Part shown: one piece after another, positions 59,700 to 64,000 of the stretch
Layout of the letters: every line of letters starts with the position of its first letter
How positions within the stretch are numbered: the stretch's first letter is position 1
Source: Populus alba
Taxonomy: Eukaryota; Streptophyta; Magnoliopsida; Malpighiales; Salicaceae
Direction: 5' to 3'
DNA: 64,000 nt
Assembly (NCBI RefSeq): GCF_005239225.2
Contig: NC_133301.1
Span: 7,341,157-7,405,156, forward strand
The notes under the pieces: model-generated
Seen by the model: the letters and a program-made list of their open reading frames with translations, nothing else
The model's database searches: none
What the model was told of the DNA's origin: nothing
Position numbers and translations under genes: made by a program

Positions 59700-61024
59700 T
59701 ACGATGCCTTGGTTTGCTAATATTGTTAATTTTTCTTGTTTCAGGATAATTGCCAGCTCATTGGAGTACCCAAGACAAAAAGAAGTTCTTGAACGAAGTG
59801 AAGAACTTTTAATTAGGATGACCCTTATTTATTCAAATATTGTCCTGATCAAATATTTTGAAGATGCAATTCCTGACAATGAGAGTAATTAGTGTCATTA
59901 ATTTTGTCATTCTGAGGCATGTGGGGGTCATTTCTCATCAAAGAAGAGACAACTGCCAAAATCTTACAAAGCGGATTTTACTGGCCCACCATGTTCAGTC
60001 GGACTCACATGCATTCTGTAAGACTTTGTGAAAATTGTAAAAATTGGGATCTATTTCAAAACGTCACATGATGCCTTTAAATCATATTCTTGTCATTGAG
60101 ATCTTTTGACTGTTGGGGTATAGATTTCATGGGTCCATTTTCCTCCATCATTTGGTTTCGTATACATATTAGTTGCAGTAGATTATGTTTTCAAATGGAT
60201 AGAGGCAATTCCAAGTCGAAACAGATGATCACAAAACAGTGATAAAGTTTTTTTGAATGACAATATTTTAAGTCGATTTTGGGAATCCTCGAGCCATAAT
60301 AAAGTGATGGGTGGAACACATTTCTACAACAAAGCCATTTGCTTCTTTAATGAAGAAATATGGAATACACACACAAAGTTGCCACCCCTTATCACCCTCA
60401 GACAAGTGGACAAGTAGGAGCTTGTTATAGGGAGATTAAACAAATCTTGGAAGAAAACAGTGAACCCTAATAGGAAAAATTGGTCTTTAAGACTTAATGA
60501 TGCACTTTGGGCTTATCGAACTGCTTATAAAACATCATTAGGTATGTCACCTTATAAACTAGTCTATGGAAAACCTTGTCACTTGCCTGTGGAAATTGAA
60601 CATAAAGCTTATTGGGCTATTAAAGCTTTTCAATTCAAAACCTTTGATGATGCTAGTCAGCTGCGAAAAATTGCAAATAAATAAGCTTGAGGAAATAAGA
60701 AATGATGCATATAACAATTCAAAAATTCATAAAGCAAGAATTAAAGAGTTTCATGACAAGAAAATACTGAGAAAAACATTCAATGTTGGTCAAAAAGTCT
60801 TGCTTTATAATTCTCGACTCCATTTATTTCCTGGAAAACTAAGATCAAGATGGAGCGGTCCTTTTATTGTGAAACATGTGTATCCATATGGGGCCTGTGA
60901 TATCGAGAATCCAAAGAATGACAATGTTTTCAAGGTAAATGGGCATCATTTGAAAGTTTATTTTGACAATTTTTCGGTTGAAAATGACTCTATTGAATTG
61001 AGTGATCCTGTATATAAAGATTGA
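59700..61024 (+). pseudogene. Integrase of element B, heavily frameshifted
   Basis: The zinc domain (about 59890-60050) and catalytic core (about 60110-60440, starting GIDFMGPF) are in changing frames with indels. From 60460 an open stretch gives [23 protein letters not shown] and [18 protein letters not shown]. From about 60690 another frame gives the C-terminal domain ([19 protein letters not shown]) to a stop at 61022. It supplies the parts that element A lacks. Confidence 0.85.
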
Positions 61025-61232
61025 TTCTTTTTCTCACATTGTTTTGTGTTTTATTGTATCTATTGTTTTGCTAGTCTCTCTTTCACCCCGGTCAAATGGC
61101 GGATAACGGTACTCCGTGACTCTTAAGTCGGTTCTTTCAGTTTCCCATGATAACTGATACCTGTGTATATAATTGTGCAATTCTCTGCTCTTTCTTCTTT
61201 CTTTGAATCTCCCATCCAATTCTCATTTGAAA

Positions 61233-61790
61233 ATGGACACCACTCTTGAAAAATTAAAAAAGTATTTTCCCGCTCTGCCTCAGAATGCGATTACAAAAAT
61301 TTACCGTACTAGGTATGAAAGATTGAGGTTGTTAATGAACCATGAAATTCCTGAAGATATTCGTTGGCTGATTGAAGCAAAGGTCTGATTATCAGGTGAG
61401 TCCTCCAATTCTTTCATTTCACACATGCCTAGAATAGGTAAAAGCACTTTTGCAAAAAAACATCGTGCAAAACGACTGAAAGTCTGTCACAGATGTGCCA
61501 GATGGACTTGTAATACGACATGTCGTTCTTTGGAAATGGTATCTGTAAACCGTGAAGATAAAATACAATTCATTAAGGATGGCCTGAGTAAGGGGTCTTT
61601 AGATAATCTTTTGTTGACCCTTGAGACGCATCCTAGTGGAGATGTGCATCGTGTAATTCATGATTTATGGCCACAATTCCATAAAGAACATGGTTGACTT
61701 AGTCTTAGGAATCTGACTAAAAAAAACCCTGTTTGCCAGTTTTTAAGAAAACTGGATGGGAAGCCTATCCCCGACCCATAGAGGGTGTTT
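61233..61790 (+). pseudogene. Carlavirus NABP-like Cys-cluster frame of element B, with two stops
   Basis: Collinear with 49367-49915. In-frame stops are at 61386 (TGA, where A has Arg) and 61695 (TGA, where A has Arg). The basic run and Cys cluster remain (HRAKRLK then CHRCARWTCNTTC), and the spacing of the four Cys is unchanged. Its presence in both elements shows that the frame belongs to the family rather than being a private insertion in A. Confidence 0.6.
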
Positions 61791-62019
61791 AAGTCGTTCT
61801 TGGACGTAAAACCAAGGGAAGATGTAAGCCACAATCACAACTACCTGTACATACATGCTTTGTCAAAATAAATAAATAGAGAGAGAGTGTGTGAGACTAC
61901 AACTGGCCTACATATAGGTGGTATGATTGCATTTTCACTTTTTCATCTATAAATTCTTCACTTCCTTCCATTCATTTCTACTCATCCCATACATTCATCA
62001 AATATAGAAGTGTGTAGAA

Positions 62020-62671
62020 ATGGCAGGTTCCTCAAGTCATCACATAAGAAATATTTGTGTTTTCGGTGGATCCAGCCCTGGGAAAGAAAAAGAGTTTTTA
62101 GAATCAGCAAATCATCTTAGTCAAGTACTAGTTGAGAGAAAGATCATTTAGTGTATGGGGGAGGCAGCCTGGGTTAATAGGAGGTGTTTCAATGGCTGCA
62201 TTTTTAGGAGGCAATCAAGTTTTGGGGGTTGTCCCCAAAGCTTTGACAAATGGGGACATCATTGGAAAAACAATTGGAGAGGAATTACAGGTCCAAACAA
62301 TGTCTGATCGACTGAATGCCATGTTTAGCCATGCTGATGCCTTCATTGCCTTACCAGGTGGTCTGGGCACATTGGAAGAGATCTTTCATATTTCATCTTG
62401 GGCCCAACTACACATTCACCATAAACCTATAGGTTTGTTAAATGTTAATGGTTTTTATGATAAGTTGTTGTCTTTCCTTGATCAAGCTGTGGAACAGGAA
62501 TTTCTAACATCTTCAACACGACAAATCATAATCTCTGCTGCTACTGCTGAACAATTGATTGACCAACTACAATCTTTCATCCTTGTCATTGATCCTTGCA
62601 TGAGTCACCTAGATTGGTCAGCTAAGGAAAGCCGTAAAAAGCTTAGATTAGATTTGAGCCATCATCTATGA
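62020..62671 (+). pseudogene. LOG-like frame of element B, two frameshifts
   Basis: Collinear with the LOG frame of A. One T is missing near 62143 and another near 62170, so the first 40 or so residues are out of frame with the rest. Downstream is open and keeps MSDRLNAMF and LPGGLGTLEEIF. Codons differ from A at many sites, so the capture predates the split of A and B. Conserved TATAAAT at 61948. Confidence 0.85.
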
Positions 62672-63939
62672 AACCTTATGTCTTTTGGTTTTATTAATAG
62701 CATATTATTTTGTTTTGTTACTTCTTATATTTGTTTAAGTGTGTTTCAGGTTTGTCATTGTTCGCTGTTTACAGGTGAATGTCTTCTATACTCTATCTTT
62801 CTACGTAGGACATTAAGGACAATGTTCTTGTTTTGGTTGGGGGGGAGAGGGTAGTAGTTTAAAAAAAAAATAACCAACTAACTGTTTTTGTTTTTAAAAA
62901 ACCATGTTGAAAAAAAAAAAACTGTTATACTAGGATAGGCAAGTAAAGAGGAATTATTCTTGAGACGCATCTTAGTAAAAAATTTTCTAATCGTTTATTT
63001 TGCAATATCATAACAAGGCCTATTAGAATACTTCTTTGAAAATATTTCAGGTTTACAAACTCCGCATTTGTGATCCACTTGATTCTGCTTCATTATATAC
63101 TCATTTAACAAGTATTATTAAAACCTTTATTTTCACAACACAACTTTAACATATGATTGTGGGTTGCACATTGGATTATATACATTATTTATATTCTTTT
63201 GTTGAAGGTAACAAACTAAGTGGGGAAGGGATAGTATTTAAATTTGCAAAAAAAAAATTTATTGATAATATTGATGATAATAAAACGTAGATAAGTTTGG
63301 TTTCGTAGCCTCCCTAACCTAAGCAATTAAGTCTGAAGGGGTGTTTTACCACCTAATACCCTAAAGTCAACTAACTTGAGAGCTATTGGCCTAAAGCTTG
63401 TTACATGGGTTAAGGAGAAAAGCTTAAGGGAATCAAAACATTGCATTATCTACGTATCAGTATCTTGCAACCCGAGTTGTTAAGCTCGTAGAGGTGTCTC
63501 AACACCTAATGCCCTAAAGACCAACTAATCTGGGAGTCATTAGCCTAAAACTCGTTACATGGGTTTAAAGAAAGATACATTGTGTTTTAAGTTGTATGTG
63601 TATATAAATAAAATAAAAAAAAAAAATAAAAAAAAATAATAATAATAATAATCCCAACCCAAGGAAGTTCACCTTAAACATTTGAACATAATATTGTTTT
63701 CTTCCAACAAAAGCCCCATCATCTTATGTTTTCAATATATTGAGCACATAAAAAGAAGGTTTATTAATATCTTGTTTAAGAAGTATGAAGCCAGTAATAT
63801 AAATTTTAATGAGAGTTTGTTTTATCTGGATACATTAAAGGAAGTTGAATGATGAATGTCTTGCTTTGTGAAAACTTAAATTGTTTTCTCTATTTAACGC
63901 TTTAGATTACTAGGGACTAGTAATAAGCTAGTTGGAGTG
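62672..63939 (+). other. 3' non-coding region of element B
   Basis: Same order as in A: G-rich tract (about 62836-62851), A-rich runs, the duplicated TTAAG/CTCGTTACATGGG motif (about 63325-63415 and 63480-63565) and an A/AAT-rich run at 63606-63650. The tract before the 3' LTR has decayed to GTTGGAGTG. Confidence 0.7.
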
Positions 63940-64000
63940 TGATTAGTACTTCAAAGTGCATGTTTATCAAGGTTTTATATCATCATTTTGCACTTGAAGT
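63940..64000 (+). repeat. Start of the 3' LTR of element B
   Basis: TGATTAGTACTTCAAAGTGC onward matches the LTR start of A. Only 61 bp are in the window. Confidence 0.85.

Larger units (their letters stand above)
44088..64000 (+). mobile_element. Athila-type retrotransposon B, interrupted by A, running off the window
   Basis: The 5' LTR is split (44088-44202 and 53833-55509). The primer site is at 55516-55533, then gag, protease, RT, RNase H, integrase, an extra Cys-cluster frame and a LOG-like frame. The 3' LTR starts at 63940. It has all the parts of a full element, but nearly every coding part has stops or frameshifts, so B is the older, dead member. Its length without A is about 10.3 kb plus the unseen LTR remainder. 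Confidence 0.9.

Overview
The window looks like an intergenic, transposon-rich stretch of a plant nuclear genome. It is very AT-rich, its genes have GT-AG introns, and it carries plant-type LTR retrotransposons with tRNA-Asp and tRNA-iMet primer sites, a plant LINE, CACTA relics, a hAT element and a tRNA-type SINE. A 0.5 kb MITE with GGGTGCGTTTGTTT-like ends resembles elements I associate with poplar, so Populus or another Salicaceae is my best guess. That is recognition, not a database match.

Layout. Bases 1-6067 hold AT-rich non-coding DNA, copies of a locally duplicated module and two tandem-repeat blocks. Bases 6068-10440 hold a decayed Tat/Ogre-type Gypsy element (long LTR, protease and RT relics). 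Bases 10765-13285 and 19310-25830 are two tandem copies of a five-exon GDSL esterase/lipase gene, and both are broken. Copy 1 has two small frameshifts and a 455 bp solo-LTR-like insert flanked by TCAAT. Copy 2 has a complete Ty1/Copia element in intron 1, a 4-base frameshift, and a 157 bp deletion that removed the catalytic His block. Between them lie a MITE and an 800 bp hAT element with a perfect 8-bp target duplication. Bases 27010-38470 are CACTA transposon remains (tnp2 and Transposase_24 type genes, plus a ~200 bp tandem array). They are cut by an old Athila-type element flanked by AAGCC, which itself contains a SINE, and by a 5'-truncated LINE with a 16-bp target duplication. Bases 38480-44087 hold an inverted Tat/Ogre LTR, a Copia relic and a Gypsy gag-protease relic.

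The most interesting part is 44088-64000. Two Athila-type (tRNA-Asp primed) LTR elements of one family are nested. Element A (44203-53827, TATAA target duplication) sits inside the 5' LTR of element B, whose 3' LTR runs off the window. Between pol and the 3' LTR both carry two extra reading frames: a 182-residue basic, Cys-cluster protein resembling the nucleic-acid-binding proteins of carlaviruses, and a 217-residue intronless LONELY GUY (LOG) family protein, normally the host enzyme that activates cytokinins. In A both extra frames are open, while gag-pol is frameshifted and lacks reverse transcriptase, RNase H and the integrase core. The two LTRs of A are almost identical by eye (one substitution, two small indels). 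A therefore looks like a recently trans-mobilised, non-autonomous retroelement carrying a cytokinin-enzyme gene. In B both extra frames are broken.
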